The notes under the pieces are model-generated. The model ran no database searches. It was given only the letters and a program-made list of their open reading frames with translations, and was not told the DNA's origin. From assembly GCF_024498135.1 (NCBI RefSeq), contig NZ_JANHOH010000006.1:62001-126000 (forward strand): a DNA stretch of 64,000 nucleotides, in the 5' to 3' direction. Numbering within the stretch: the stretch's first letter is position 1; every line of letters starts with the position of its first letter. The DNA comes from Mucilaginibacter aquariorum (GTDB taxonomy: Bacteria > Bacteroidota > Bacteroidia > Sphingobacteriales > Sphingobacteriaceae). Shown here piece by piece: positions 42,516 through 51,027 of the stretch. The position numbers and the translations under genes are program-made.

Positions 42516-43508
42516 ATGAAAAGCGAAAAAATTGTACCGGGTCTTATCCTGGTTCTGTTAGGAACGGTGTTCCTGTTAGATAATTACCATGTAATTGATT
42601 TTCACTGGGGTAATATATGGCACCTATGGCCTATATTTTTGATAATGGGTGGTGTAAACCTGGTGTTTGCCAACAATAAAGCACCATGGGCAACAGCCCT
42701 TAAAATAGGTGTGGTTATATTAGGCTTTTGCTTATTAGTATTTGGCCACTTTGAAAACCGTTGGTTTTCTCCGTTCAACAATCATTGGAATTTTAATGAT
42801 AATGGATGGCATAGAAATGGTGACTACGATAACGATGATGACGACGATAACGACGGCGATAGCACTGGTATAGTTAAGGTAGAAGGCAGCAGCACTTACA
42901 CCGAGCCTTATGTGGCCGCAACATCAGCAAAGCTTATAATAAGCGGTGGCGGTACCCTTTATACGCTTAAAGATACCACAAGCCAGTTGTTTGAAGCCAT
43001 AACCAAAGAACGTTACAACCGCTATATCTATACGCACACTATGGAAGGCAATGTGCCTGTTGTTGAACTGCGGATGAAAGATAAAAAAGGCCATATCCAA
43101 TGGGACACTGATAACGGTAACGCGGCTACCATGAAGCTTAACACCAAACCCGAGTGGGACATAAACGTCAAAGCAGGCGCAACCGAATTGGATTTTGACC
43201 TGTCGCCATTTAAAATTAAAAACTTTATAATAAACGGCGGTGCAGCATCATTCCATGTTAAACTTGGACAGCCACTGGCAACTACCAATGTTGAAGTTTC
43301 AACCGGGGTATCTGAAGTAGAAATTAAAGTACCCGCAAACGCGGCCTGCCGTATCACTTCAGATTCGGGTTTGTCATCAAACGAGTTTACCGGGTTTGAT
43401 AAGAAAGCCGACAATACCTACGAAACACAAGGTTTTGCTGCAGCCCCTACCAAAATACTTATTCACTTAAAAGGCGGTATATCCGACTTTAAGGTGATCA
43501 AATATTAA
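42516..43508 (+). CDS. LiaF-like transmembrane protein with beta-helical outer domain
   Basis: A 330-residue membrane protein. It opens with LiaI/LiaF-type helices (IVPGLILVLLGTVFLLDNYHVI; IWHLWPIFLIMGGVNLVFA; LKIGVVILGFCLLVFGHF), then an Asn/Asp linker with a run of acidic residues (DYDNDDDDDNDGDS, possibly calcium binding). The rest (SAKLIISGGGTLYTLKD, AGATELDFDLSPFKIKNFIINGGAASFHVKLG, VEVSTGVSEVEIKVP) is a right-handed beta-solenoid like DUF4097 and LiaF C-terminal domains. It likely takes part in sensing cell-envelope damage with the PspC protein encoded 2 bases upstream. Confidence 0.82.
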   Translation: MKSEKIVPGLILVLLGTVFLLDNYHVIDFHWGNIWHLWPIFLIMGGVNLVFANNKAPWATALKIGVVILGFCLLVFGHFENRWFSPFNNHWNFNDNGWHRNGDYDNDDDDDNDGDSTGIVKVEGSSTYTEPYVAATSAKLIISGGGTLYTLKDTTSQLFEAITKERYNRYIYTHTMEGNVPVVELRMKDKKGHIQWDTDNGNAATMKLNTKPEWDINVKAGATELDFDLSPFKIKNFIINGGAASFHVKLGQPLATTNVEVSTGVSEVEIKVPANAACRITSDSGLSSNEFTGFDKKADNTYETQGFAAAPTKILIHLKGGISDFKVIKY

Positions 43509-43510
43509 TT

Positions 43511-43577
43511 GTTTTATTGCCGGATGGTTATGTGTAATGTTTAAATTTGAACCTATGCAACCATCCGGCAATAAAAC
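43511..43577. promoter_or_regulatory. 19-bp perfect inverted repeat around a promoter and start codon
   Basis: Arms 43511-43529 and 43559-43577 are exact complements (core TTGCCGGATGG with CCATCCGGCAA) around a 29-base loop. The loop contains an exact -7 box TAAATTTG (43542-43549) and ATG 43555; the right arm lies in the first codons of the GYF_2-RDD gene. It begins 2 bases after the LiaF-like stop, so it may end one transcript and control the next. Confidence 0.6.
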
Positions 43578-44223
43578 TTTACAGCCAACTGCCAATGATG
43601 AATATATACTGGTCATCAATGGCAAACCCCAGGGCCCCTTTAGCATTGCGCAATTAAGGGAGCGTAAAATTAAACCCGGCGATTTTGTAAAGACCGCCGC
43701 CATGGACGATTACAAGGAAGCCCATGAAATAGCTGCGTTAAGGCAGCTTTTTGGTTTTAATAAGCAGCCATTGCCCTTACAGTATTTCGGTAGTTTTGAC
43801 CAGCGCCTGCTGGCCGCCGTTATCGATTGGCTTATTGTAGCCGCGGCGTTTGTTCTGGTAGCATTTGTTGTAATGCTTATCCTGTTGCTGGCACTGCCCG
43901 GCGATGATTATAAAATTATACGCATTGGCATCAGCATAGGCATAGTGTCGTTTACTCCTATCGGTAAGATCATTTATAATGTAATGATGGAAAGCGGCCC
44001 CAAACAAGGTACCTTTGGCAAGCAACTGCTAAAAGTTCGGGTTTGTGATATTTATGGCGAACGGATAAATGCCACGCAAGCGCTACTGCGTAACCTGTTC
44101 AAATATCTTTCGGTAGCCACATTATTCATAGGCTATCTGATGGCCTTCTTCAATAAAAAGCAGCAATGCCTGCATGACATGCTGGCTGATACACTGGTTA
44201 TTAAAGACCGGCTGGACAGCTAA
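43537..44223 (+). CDS. GYF_2-RDD family membrane protein (copy 1)
   Basis: A 228-residue protein. The N-terminal GYF_2 (DUF4339) domain is EYILVINGKPQGPFSIAQLRERKIKPGDFVKTAAMDDYKEAHEI; the RDD membrane domain follows from about residue 85 (FDQRLLAAVIDWLIVAAAFVLVAFVVMLILLLAL; GTFGKQLLKVRVCDIYGERI; CLHDMLADTLVI). RDD proteins are small integral membrane proteins, some with transport roles. A second protein with the same domain pair is encoded at 54060-54683. The start may be ATG 43555 (MQPSGNK) instead, because an exact -7 box ends 5 bases before it. Confidence 0.87.
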   Translation: MFKFEPMQPSGNKTLQPTANDEYILVINGKPQGPFSIAQLRERKIKPGDFVKTAAMDDYKEAHEIAALRQLFGFNKQPLPLQYFGSFDQRLLAAVIDWLIVAAAFVLVAFVVMLILLLALPGDDYKIIRIGISIGIVSFTPIGKIIYNVMMESGPKQGTFGKQLLKVRVCDIYGERINATQALLRNLFKYLSVATLFIGYLMAFFNKKQQCLHDMLADTLVIKDRLDS

Positions 44224-44254
44224 ATAAGACATTTGTTAAAAAATGTTAAAACTC

Positions 44255-44296
44255 TACGAAGATTTCGTAACATGACTAATTTATTAGTTATGTTTG
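44255..44296 (+). promoter_or_regulatory. Promoter region with two palindromes before the GLPGLI operon
   Basis: TATGTTTG (44289-44296) is an exact -7 box about 50 bases before the ATG at 44346. Directly upstream lie two palindromes: TACGAA-GAT-TTCGTA (44255-44269) and ACTAAT-TT-ATTAGT (44275-44288), the second abutting the -7 box. No -33 TTTG is seen, so the promoter may need an activator or another sigma factor. Confidence 0.45.
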
Positions 44297-44345
44297 TGAT
44301 GTATTTATAATCAACCTTAATTTTTTAAAAATATATCACAGTGTT

Positions 44346-45281
44346 ATGAAAAAGTTATTTCCCCTGTTTTTATGCATATGTGCTTTTGTATTGGTAGCCA
44401 AAGCACAAAAGCCAGATAGCACGAAAGCCATAGTGCACTATAAATTTTCTCACCTGCGGGATACTACCAAGCCAAATGATATTTACACCGAGAACATGGT
44501 GCTTTTTTTAGGCAAAAGTGCCAGTGTCTACAAAAGCTTTGACCGTAAAACGCAGGACGCCATGATTAGGAAACAGGTAGCCGAACAGGTAGCGGCAAGT
44601 GCAGGCGGACGTATAAATGTAAATGTTAAGGGCGGCCGGGCCAGTAATACCGAGTACTTTACATTTGCCGATCAAAAGAAATTCATCAGGAAAGAAAAGC
44701 TGCTGGTGAACAATTACGTGATAGAAGAACCAATGCCTGTTATTAAATGGCATATAACCAGTGATACCGCAAGCTTTTCGGGCTTAAAATGCCAAAAAGC
44801 TACAGGGCATGTTGCCGGGCGCGATTATACCGCCTGGTTTTGCCCCGATGTGCCTTTTCAAAGCGGGCCCTGGAAACTAATAGGCTTGCCAGGCTTAATT
44901 GTAGAGGCCTACGATACTAAAAAACAGATAGTGTTTAAGTTTGATGGATTGGATAATGCCGATAAACTGGAAAAAGCTGCACCGGGCAGCGAGCCCGGCG
45001 CCATCCAAACCGGTGGTACGGTTGTTAAGCTGATTGGGATGGCCGATGATGTTGATGACCCGGCTGTAATTACCCTGCCATCAACAGGTATTAAAACCAC
45101 CGAAAAGGAGTTTACCAACCTTAAGGAAGCCCTGAAAAAAGACCCGCAGGCTTTTATGCAATCGGCAATGGCTGGCTCGGGTGCAACCTTTAGAATGGCT
45201 CCCGGCGGACCCAAAGATAAAATTATGATTTCACAAGGCCCGGTTATTAATAATCCCTTGGAGTTACCCGAGAAAAAATGA
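44346..45281 (+). CDS. GLPGLI family protein
   Basis: A 311-residue exported protein with signal peptide (LFPLFLCICAFVLVAKAQ). The name-giving motif is in GPWKLIGLPGLIVEAYDTK near residue 178, preceded by CQKATGHVAGRDYTAWFCPDVPFQ, the usual DFxGRxxxAWYxxxIP-like region. The C-terminus is rich in Met, Pro and Gly (FRMAPGGPKDKIMIS). GLPGLI proteins are a Bacteroidota family of unknown function, commonly encoded beside TonB-receptor-like proteins. Its stop overlaps the next start by 4 bases (ATGA), so the two are translationally coupled. Confidence 0.93.
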   Translation: MKKLFPLFLCICAFVLVAKAQKPDSTKAIVHYKFSHLRDTTKPNDIYTENMVLFLGKSASVYKSFDRKTQDAMIRKQVAEQVAASAGGRINVNVKGGRASNTEYFTFADQKKFIRKEKLLVNNYVIEEPMPVIKWHITSDTASFSGLKCQKATGHVAGRDYTAWFCPDVPFQSGPWKLIGLPGLIVEAYDTKKQIVFKFDGLDNADKLEKAAPGSEPGAIQTGGTVVKLIGMADDVDDPAVITLPSTGIKTTEKEFTNLKEALKKDPQAFMQSAMAGSGATFRMAPGGPKDKIMISQGPVINNPLELPEKK

Positions 45282-47950
45282 GGCAGGTATATAAGTTTAG
45301 TGTAGTGTGCATTTTTTGCATGCTGTGCTCTGCAGTGGGCATTGCCCAAACCCTTAAAGGCACAGTTACTGATAGTTTGGGTAAGGCTATATCTTTTGCA
45401 AGCATCAATTTAAAAAGCAGTGGTAACCTTATAATTGCTTATGCCCGTAGCGATGATAAAGGAAATTACACACTACAAATACCTGCTGATGCCGATAAAA
45501 CCGGCTTAGCATTAGAGGTAAGCTGTGTGGGCTTTACCAAACAGGCAAAACCGGTTACTAACACGGTAAACGCTTATAACTTTAAACTTGCCAAATCGGT
45601 TAATCAGCTACAGGCGGTAACCATAAAGGAGAACCGCCCGAGGTTGCGGGTACATGGCGATACTACCGACTATAAAGTATCAGATTTTAGCAGTCCGCAG
45701 GATAGGGTTATTGGTGATGTGATAAAAAAGCTGCCGGGTATTGATGTGGCTAAAGATGGCAAGATCAGTTATAACGGTAAATCTATTTCGGGCGTGTACA
45801 TAGGCGGGGATAACATGCTGGATGATAAGTATAACATTGCTACCAATACTATCCCACATGGCGTGGTAGATAAGGTGCAGGTAATGGAGAACCATCAGCC
45901 TGTGAAAATGCTTAGGGATAAAGTGGTGAGCGAAGATGTAGCCCTTAATCTTACCATAAAAAAAGATGCCAAGTTGCAGTTAATAGGGCAGGAAACTGTT
46001 GGCGCAGGTTTGCCTGATAAATACTATGCCGACCTTAATGCCATGATGTTTAAGGATAAGTATAAGGCCATAAACTATTTTAAAGCCAATAACACCAGTA
46101 ATGATGTTGCGGGCGACCTGGTATCGCATAACCTGTCAAGCTATTTGTCCAGATTGGATAATGATAAACCAGGCACTGTGCTTTCATTAGGTACAGCCGG
46201 CGATCCTGACCTGCCACGAAACCGATATCTGTTCAATCAATCGGGTATATTGAATTTGAATAACCTGGTTAATTTGAAAAAGGATGTACAGTTAAAGGCA
46301 AACATATCTTACCTGCGGGATAATCAGAAACAGAGCTATAGCAAGTTTAGCGAATATTACCTGCCCAATGATACCATTCGCTATGCGGAAGTGCAAAACA
46401 ACAGGCGTCGGCCGGATATTTTGCACAGCCAGCTTTCGGTAAATGTAAACAGGGATAAGTATTACCTGAGCAATAATTTTATTGCCGATTATAGTCGCAA
46501 TACGGGCTACTCGGCGTTGAATACCAACGGCACACCGGTAAACCAGGTGTTTAAGGATAACCTGATGGATATATCCAACGAGTTTAGCCTGATGAATACG
46601 TTTAAAAGTAATAAAATAATAGAGTTTTACAGTTACCTGAACCGCAGCACCGAACCCGAGAACCGCATAATAGACCCGGGATTAAACCCCGATATTTTTA
46701 ACAATGGCGTGGCTTACAAGCAGCTTACCCAAACGGTAGATATACCCACCTGGTTCACCAATAACTACGTTGGCTTTAAAATACCGGGCAACTTAATCAC
46801 GCAAAGTTACAAGGCGGGTTTTAGCTTACAATCGCAAAAATTACAGTCGGATCTAAATATAACACAGCTGAATAATTCGGTGAACCGGGTATCAGATAGC
46901 ACAGTGAATAACCTGGACTGGCAACGCCGTAAGGTATATACCGAAGCTGTGTATGATATTCCGGGGGATAAAATTAAGGCGAATATTTCACTGCCGTTAA
47001 ACCTGCAGCAAATAAGCTATAAGGATAGTTACTATAACCTTGATAAAGATTTGACCCGCTTGTATTTTAACCCCCGGGTATCTATAAAATACCAAACCGC
47101 GGTTGAAAATTATATAACGGTGGCTTATAACTTCCGTAATGATATTGGGAACATACAGGATGTGTATAACGGATCTATCCTTAAAGATTACCGATCGCTT
47201 TACGCCAACAATGCCGACCTGACCGAACGCAAAACGCAGAATGCCATGCTGGGCTTTAATTATCGTAAAGCTATAACCTTGTTCTTTTTTAGCCTGAATG
47301 CATCTTATACGCACATGAATGCCAATAACATCGCGTCGAGCATATTAACCAATAATATTCAGCAGCGCATTGTGTTACCGTTTGATAACAATATAGATTC
47401 GTGGATGGGTAATGGTTATGTTAGCAAATATGCCTTTGGTTTGCGTACTACCTTTAGCGCGGGAGTATCGGTACAAAGCACCAAACTTAACCAGATCCAG
47501 AACGGTATTATATTGCCTTATAATACCATCTCGACAACTTTTAGCATTGGTGCCGATACCAAGGTAAGCGACTATGTGAACTTTAGCTACAAAGCAAATT
47601 ACGATCAAACAAAAAGCAAGTCTTCGGCGGTTGCCACCTCAAGTAAGTTTGAGCGCTTAACCCAGCAAGGTTCGGTAAATTATAACCCGCTAAGCAATTT
47701 ATTTTTTAGTGTTGCTGCCGATCATTACTACACCCACCAACAACAGGCTAACGATCTGAAATATATTTTTGCCGATGCATCTGTGAAATACAAGTTCAAC
47801 AAAACAAAACTTGATCTGGAACTAACCGTGCAAAACCTGTTTAATACCAAAACTTATAGCGCGCTGTATTTATCAGCAAATACATTCACAAGCAGTTCTT
47901 ACACTATACCGGGGAGATTCTTGTTGGTTAAGATGACGTTTAATTTGTAA
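45278..47950 (+). CDS. TonB-dependent receptor-like outer membrane protein with carboxypeptidase-like domain
   Basis: An 890-residue outer membrane protein. After the signal peptide (FSVVCIFCMLCSAVGIAQ) comes a carboxypeptidase-like regulatory beta-sandwich (LKGTVTDSLGKAISFASINLK, YTLQIPADADKTGLALEVSCVGF). A plug-like region follows (GDVIKKLPGIDVAKDGKISYNGKSISGVYIGG), then a large beta-barrel whose last strand ends in PGRFLLVKMTFNL. The plug lacks a clear TonB box and this group often is called outer membrane beta-barrel protein. It forms an operon with the GLPGLI gene (4-base overlap) and probably works with it in export or uptake of an unknown ligand. Confidence 0.9.
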   Translation: MRQVYKFSVVCIFCMLCSAVGIAQTLKGTVTDSLGKAISFASINLKSSGNLIIAYARSDDKGNYTLQIPADADKTGLALEVSCVGFTKQAKPVTNTVNAYNFKLAKSVNQLQAVTIKENRPRLRVHGDTTDYKVSDFSSPQDRVIGDVIKKLPGIDVAKDGKISYNGKSISGVYIGGDNMLDDKYNIATNTIPHGVVDKVQVMENHQPVKMLRDKVVSEDVALNLTIKKDAKLQLIGQETVGAGLPDKYYADLNAMMFKDKYKAINYFKANNTSNDVAGDLVSHNLSSYLSRLDNDKPGTVLSLGTAGDPDLPRNRYLFNQSGILNLNNLVNLKKDVQLKANISYLRDNQKQSYSKFSEYYLPNDTIRYAEVQNNRRRPDILHSQLSVNVNRDKYYLSNNFIADYSRNTGYSALNTNGTPVNQVFKDNLMDISNEFSLMNTFKSNKIIEFYSYLNRSTEPENRIIDPGLNPDIFNNGVAYKQLTQTVDIPTWFTNNYVGFKIPGNLITQSYKAGFSLQSQKLQSDLNITQLNNSVNRVSDSTVNNLDWQRRKVYTEAVYDIPGDKIKANISLPLNLQQISYKDSYYNLDKDLTRLYFNPRVSIKYQTAVENYITVAYNFRNDIGNIQDVYNGSILKDYRSLYANNADLTERKTQNAMLGFNYRKAITLFFFSLNASYTHMNANNIASSILTNNIQQRIVLPFDNNIDSWMGNGYVSKYAFGLRTTFSAGVSVQSTKLNQIQNGIILPYNTISTTFSIGADTKVSDYVNFSYKANYDQTKSKSSAVATSSKFERLTQQGSVNYNPLSNLFFSVAADHYYTHQQQANDLKYIFADASVKYKFNKTKLDLELTVQNLFNTKTYSALYLSANTFTSSSYTIPGRFLLVKMTFNL

Positions 47951-47990
47951 ATTTATTTAAGGATAAATCAAACGCATCCTTAAATAAATT
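47950..47990 (+). promoter_or_regulatory. 15-bp inverted repeat abutting the ankyrin gene start
   Basis: AATTTATTTAAGGAT (47950-47964) and its exact complement (47976-47990) flank an 11-base loop. The left arm begins on the last base of the receptor gene's stop and the right arm ends on the base before the ATG at 47991. There is no T tract, so control of translation of the ankyrin gene is at least as likely as termination. Confidence 0.55.
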
Positions 47991-48734
47991 ATGGATTATC
48001 TTAAAAAACTCATTACCGATATCGAGATACAATCAGTTACTGGTATACAGGAATGTTTTGATAATGGCATAAGCCCCAATGACCAGTTCAGGGGCAAACC
48101 CCTTATTTATGAAGTATTAACCGAATACCCGCGTGGCCCCAAATTTAAGCAGTGTGTTAAAGTTTTTGTTGATAACGGCCTTCAGTTTGAAGATAAGATC
48201 CTGCTCGCAACTTTATTAGATGAGGCCGCATGGCTTAATGATCAGTTAAAAACGGAGCCACAGAAGATAAATATCAGGTACTCGATAGACTGCGCTTTTA
48301 CGCCTTTGCATGATGTTACTCTGCTGCATATTTGCGCTGAATATAACCATATAAATTGTGCTAAAATCCTTGTAGAACATGGTGCGGATATTAATGCAAA
48401 AGCAGGATATGATGAGCATGGGTTTGGCGGGCATACCCCCATTTTTCATACAGTAAACCAGCATGCTAATGCCTCTGTTGATGTGATGGATTTTTTACTC
48501 TCCCGATCGGTTGATCTGGAAATAACCGTTAAAGGGCTTATATGGGGAAAGGGTTATGATTGGGAAACCTTTATTCCATCTGTAAATCCAATTAGTTATG
48601 CAATGATGGGCCTGCTTCCACAGTTTCAACGTAAGGAAGATTTGATTTATGCCAATGTTTCTAAACTGCTTAAAGCTGCTTACGGAATTGATTATTTGCC
48701 GGAGAATGTCCCTAACAAATATTTAAACAGCTAA
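47991..48734 (+). CDS. Ankyrin repeat protein
   Basis: A 247-residue cytoplasmic protein without signal peptide. The ankyrin signature is clear in the middle: FTPLHDVTLLHICAEYNHINCAKILVEHGADINAKAGYD and GHTPIFHTVNQHANASVDVMDFLLSRSVDLEIT, about residues 105-180, with poorer repeats on both sides. Such proteins mediate protein-protein contacts; in bacteria many have immunity or regulatory roles. It starts directly after a perfect hairpin that fills the gap to the receptor gene. The gene is followed by 239 bases of repeat DNA. Confidence 0.88.
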   Translation: MDYLKKLITDIEIQSVTGIQECFDNGISPNDQFRGKPLIYEVLTEYPRGPKFKQCVKVFVDNGLQFEDKILLATLLDEAAWLNDQLKTEPQKINIRYSIDCAFTPLHDVTLLHICAEYNHINCAKILVEHGADINAKAGYDEHGFGGHTPIFHTVNQHANASVDVMDFLLSRSVDLEITVKGLIWGKGYDWETFIPSVNPISYAMMGLLPQFQRKEDLIYANVSKLLKAAYGIDYLPENVPNKYLNS

Positions 48735-48757
48735 GGAAAAGGATTTGATTCCTTATT

Positions 48758-48857
48758 CCCTCCTTGGGGAGGGGGGTGATTGATTTGTGTTGGCAGGGAG
48801 GGGCTAGTCAACCTCAATTGCGAATCAACCTCTGCATCCTTCTTCCCCAAGGAAGGG
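48758..48857. repeat. REP-like element of the CTCCTTGGGGAGG type
   Basis: CCCTCCTTGGGGA (48758-48770) and TCCCCAAGGAAGGG (48844-48857) are complementary apart from one bulged base, and the segment between has GGCAGGGAGGGGCTAG. The words belong to a repeat type I recognise from Bacteroidota intergenic DNA. Confidence 0.6.
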
Positions 48858-48927
48858 CATGTCATTGCTGTCATAAGTCCGCGATGGCATCATTTCCATT
48901 GGACAAAAGCAACTAAAGTATGAGGCG

Positions 48928-48969
48928 TTTATCCGTCCAATTATACATGCGGAATGTTGGACGGATAAA
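48928..48969. terminator. Inverted repeat at the end of the beta-propeller gene
   Basis: TTTATCCGTCCAA (48928-48940) and TTGGACGGATAAA (48957-48969) are perfect 13-bp arms with a 16-base loop, ending 4 bases from the minus-strand stop at 48974. Likely a terminator for that gene although the T tract is weak. Confidence 0.5.
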
Positions 48970-48973
48970 AACA

Positions 48974-50971
48974 TTAAAGCTGTTCTTTATCTAATTTCCT
49001 ACGGTATAGATAATCAGCTATTTTAAATATGGCGTAACTCTTTTTGCTAACCTCAGTATTTTCAAAAAAACGACCGCCGGTTATCTTTTCAACCTGTTGC
49101 CCAAATTTAATAGAACTACTTTTGAATTTAAGCCCATTGTACGTAACCACCCAAGGTGTAAATAAATAGTTGGGCTTATAGTCAAAATTTTCGGCTATCA
49201 ACTTTTCGCCATTCTTTAATACAAATATTACCCGTCTCCAAACAGTGGTAGTGCTAAAAATACTTTCTGATCGTAAAAACACATCGTTGATATCTTGTTC
49301 GGGTATAAATGATAATGAGTCAGCTACATTTTTATAAAATTCAAGATCTATGTCGTCACCCGGGAATGCGTAAAAATTGTTGAAATCAAAACTTGGGACT
49401 TCTGATTTTTTAATTTTCTTCTTTTCGCCATCTATTATTTTCTTGTAAGCTAAAATATCGGCAGCTGATATATTTAGGTCGGTTAAAGAAGCGTTTAATG
49501 AGCGGGAATTATCTATAATGCCAGCCAGGGTAAAAACTTCCTCTTGCGTAAATATCGATTTTATATTCTCAAGGTATGCAGGCGTACTTGTTTTTTGCCT
49601 TAAAACAAAATTGCCGCCCTTTTTGATATATGACCGTATTGAATTACCTGAAGCAAAGCAACCTTGGTAGCCTCGTTCGAAGTGCATTTCAACTATTTGA
49701 TCAGGATCATATAAAGTTTTGGGTAGATCGAAATCTTCAATTCGTTTGTTTGTGACATCAACACGATAATATTGCTTAAGACTACCATCAGCGATAATAA
49801 GATTGCGATTTAATGTACAGGCGTTTGCTATGTTAAAATTTACCGTCATGAACCTATACCACTGCTTTTTATCCTTGTCGAACCGCAGAATATCACTACC
49901 TGAAAAACCATAATCTTCACCGGTTAATGTAACTTTTAGGTCTGGTTCGGGGATAGGTATCTGGTTTGTCAACAGATCTGAAGCAATAAATTCCTTAGGG
50001 CTGATGTTATAAATTTTATCTGAATCGTAAGCGAACAGTTTTCCGTGTCTTACCGCAAGGGCAACCGGCTGTTTATCCAAGTGTTTAGCAGAATCCCAGA
50101 TTTTATTAAATTGAGGGTCAAAAAGACTTACTGAAAGATCTTTGTTTACGACGTATAACTCATCTTGTTCAGTTACTTCAAAGTTTGCTGCATCAGGTAA
50201 ATATTTCCAGTCGATAATATTTGATTTAGTAATAAAAACCCTACCCTGTTGATTAACAACAGAATAATCTCCAATTATTCTTACTTTATAAATTTCAGGC
50301 CTTTCATTGCTATTAATGCGTTTATATTTTTTTTGAGTAAGTGGAGTAGGGATCTTTTGCCAGGTTTTACAATTATCGGTCGTTTTGTATAGTACATTCC
50401 ATGTAGAGCCAAACAGACCGGTAATTTCATCTTTAGCAAAATGTACGGTTACAAATCTGAGGTTACCCGTTTGTTCTACTTTGTCGAAAGATTGCCAGGT
50501 TTTCCCTTTGTCCGACGTGTAATAGATCAACTGCGAACTGCCACTCATCCAGGCCTTGCCATTATCATTTATATAGGCCGCATCAATCCAACTACTCGCG
50601 CCAAATATTATCTTTTGCCAATCCCGGCCATGATTACCCGACCAGTAAACAAAGTTTTGCCTCCCATCCTCCTGGATAAACCCCGAAATCATAAGATCGT
50701 CTTCTGAAAAGAAATTGATCCTTTCAAATGTCATACCTGAAGTGGTACTTACAAAATCTAACGAGCCATAAGGCCCAATGTCCCAGGTATCGCCAATGTG
50801 CTTTGTGAAATAAACATTGCCGGCTTTTGTCGCGATCCAAATTTCTTCGGATGGCGAAACGCCAAGCTCTGTCACCCAACCGCTAACCGGCAATCTTGCC
50901 GAGTATTTATCCTGGCAGAAAACTGAAACCCACGGCAGTAAGAAGAATAATAAGGTTAAGGCCTTTCTCAT
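48974..50971 (-). CDS. Exported YCF48/BNR-type beta-propeller protein
   Basis: A 665-residue protein with signal peptide (ALTLLFFLLPWVSVFCQ). The first 330 residues have at least four BNR/YCF48-type blades, recognisable by the S/T-x-D-x-G-x-x-W turn: KHIGDTWDIG, SGNHGRDWQKI, TSDKGKTWQSF, TTDNCKTWQKI. The rest has less regular blades and a unique C-terminal part (FDYKPNYLFTPWVVTYNG). Proteins of this type bind ligands or help assemble membrane complexes; no enzyme motif is seen. It has its own start region shared with nothing; the TldD/PmbA genes upstream end 57 bases before its ATG, on the same strand. Confidence 0.78.
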   Translation of the reverse strand: MRKALTLLFFLLPWVSVFCQDKYSARLPVSGWVTELGVSPSEEIWIATKAGNVYFTKHIGDTWDIGPYGSLDFVSTTSGMTFERINFFSEDDLMISGFIQEDGRQNFVYWSGNHGRDWQKIIFGASSWIDAAYINDNGKAWMSGSSQLIYYTSDKGKTWQSFDKVEQTGNLRFVTVHFAKDEITGLFGSTWNVLYKTTDNCKTWQKIPTPLTQKKYKRINSNERPEIYKVRIIGDYSVVNQQGRVFITKSNIIDWKYLPDAANFEVTEQDELYVVNKDLSVSLFDPQFNKIWDSAKHLDKQPVALAVRHGKLFAYDSDKIYNISPKEFIASDLLTNQIPIPEPDLKVTLTGEDYGFSGSDILRFDKDKKQWYRFMTVNFNIANACTLNRNLIIADGSLKQYYRVDVTNKRIEDFDLPKTLYDPDQIVEMHFERGYQGCFASGNSIRSYIKKGGNFVLRQKTSTPAYLENIKSIFTQEEVFTLAGIIDNSRSLNASLTDLNISAADILAYKKIIDGEKKKIKKSEVPSFDFNNFYAFPGDDIDLEFYKNVADSLSFIPEQDINDVFLRSESIFSTTTVWRRVIFVLKNGEKLIAENFDYKPNYLFTPWVVTYNGLKFKSSSIKFGQQVEKITGGRFFENTEVSKKSYAIFKIADYLYRRKLDKEQL

Positions 50972-51027
50972 GTCACTTAAAAAAAAGCACAGGTGCGCAA
51001 TAAGATTCTACACCTGTGCTAAAGATT

